From Larix sibirica (taxonomy: Eukaryota > Streptophyta > Pinopsida > Pinales > Pinaceae), in NCBI GenBank assembly GCA_004151065.3, contig NWUY0300012220.1:11052-27724 (forward strand): a DNA stretch of 16,673 nt. The letters run 5' to 3'. Numbering within the stretch: the stretch's first letter is position 1; every line of letters starts with the position of its first letter. The position numbers were made by a program, and so were the translations under genes. The notes beneath the pieces were generated by a model that searched no databases, was not told the DNA's origin, and saw only the letters and a list, made by a program, of their open reading frames with translations. Positions 16,513 to 16,673 of the stretch are shown piece by piece.

Positions 16513-16673
16513 ATGGAGGTAACTGCCATGAGTGACATGGAGAAGTTGAATGGGGCCAATTTCTCTCTATGGAAAGCATAGATGGAGGACATACTAATTC
16601 TAAAGGACCAATACTTGTCAATTGAGGGAGCAGCAAGTAAGCCTTCATCAATGACAGATGAAGAGTGGAACAA
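16513..16673 (+). pseudogene. Ty1/copia gag, 5' part, with a premature stop
   Basis: Gag forms the particle that packages copia RNA. From ATG 16513 the frame reads MEVTAMSDMEKLNGANFSLW, which carries the typical copia N-terminal motif K-L-N-G-x-N-F-x-x-W. After KA comes TAG at 16579-16581, then MEDILILKDQYLSIEG and an acidic TDEEWN, which again fit copia gag. Functional relatives usually have a sense codon at the stop position, so a single AAG-to-TAG type change is a reasonable explanation. The frame then stays open to the window edge. The element is therefore probably inactive, though otherwise well preserved here. Zinc knuckle, protease, integrase and RT would lie outside the window. Confidence 0.82.

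Overview
The window looks like nuclear DNA of a seed plant. It is mostly AT-rich, repeat-dense and nearly gene-free, and it carries several LTR-retrotransposon ends. The one convincing host exon encodes the N-terminal half of the plant mitochondrial ATP synthase subunit g. Long introns filled with decayed retroelements would suit a gymnosperm, but that is inference; nothing here fixes the species. No rRNA, intact tRNA, CRISPR or bacterial-type gene is visible.

Layout. Bases 47-1480 form a G+A-rich, strongly strand-asymmetric block. It ends at a minus-strand primer-binding-site-like sequence (1491-1502) and may be the pyrimidine-rich leader of a minus-strand LTR element. Bases 2140-4140 are a mosaic of nested tandem duplications (141 bp and 272 bp periods) of a repeat family that recurs, diverged, at about 6790-8670. 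Bases 4200-5050 hold no gene but include a TATA motif of LTR type. An unidentified, coding-like ORF lies at 5294-5653, followed by a repeat present in three copies (5835-6692). Bases 7496-8480 are a GC-richer segment that splits a copy of the dispersed repeat; its right part ends in a strong splice-donor match.

The ATP synthase subunit g exon is at 9572-9759, just downstream of a tRNA-like A-box/B-box pair. No later exon of this gene was recognised in the remaining 6.9 kb, so that stretch is probably a long intron, unless the exon is a fragment. It holds a second SINE-like pair (10684-10724), a cluster of TTGAC motifs, a 91-94 bp tandem array (11682-12135) in the leader of a minus-strand copia-like element whose LTR is 12177-12539, a plus-strand 800-bp LTR (13345-14144) with TATA box and primer binding site, degraded coding sequence (14606-15158), and the 5' end of a Ty1/copia element (LTR 16012-16479, PBS 16482, gag from 16513 with a premature stop).

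The genes here do not form a working system. The picture is one host housekeeping gene fragment embedded in repeated waves of retrotransposon insertion and local duplication. All boundaries and repeat alignments were judged by eye.
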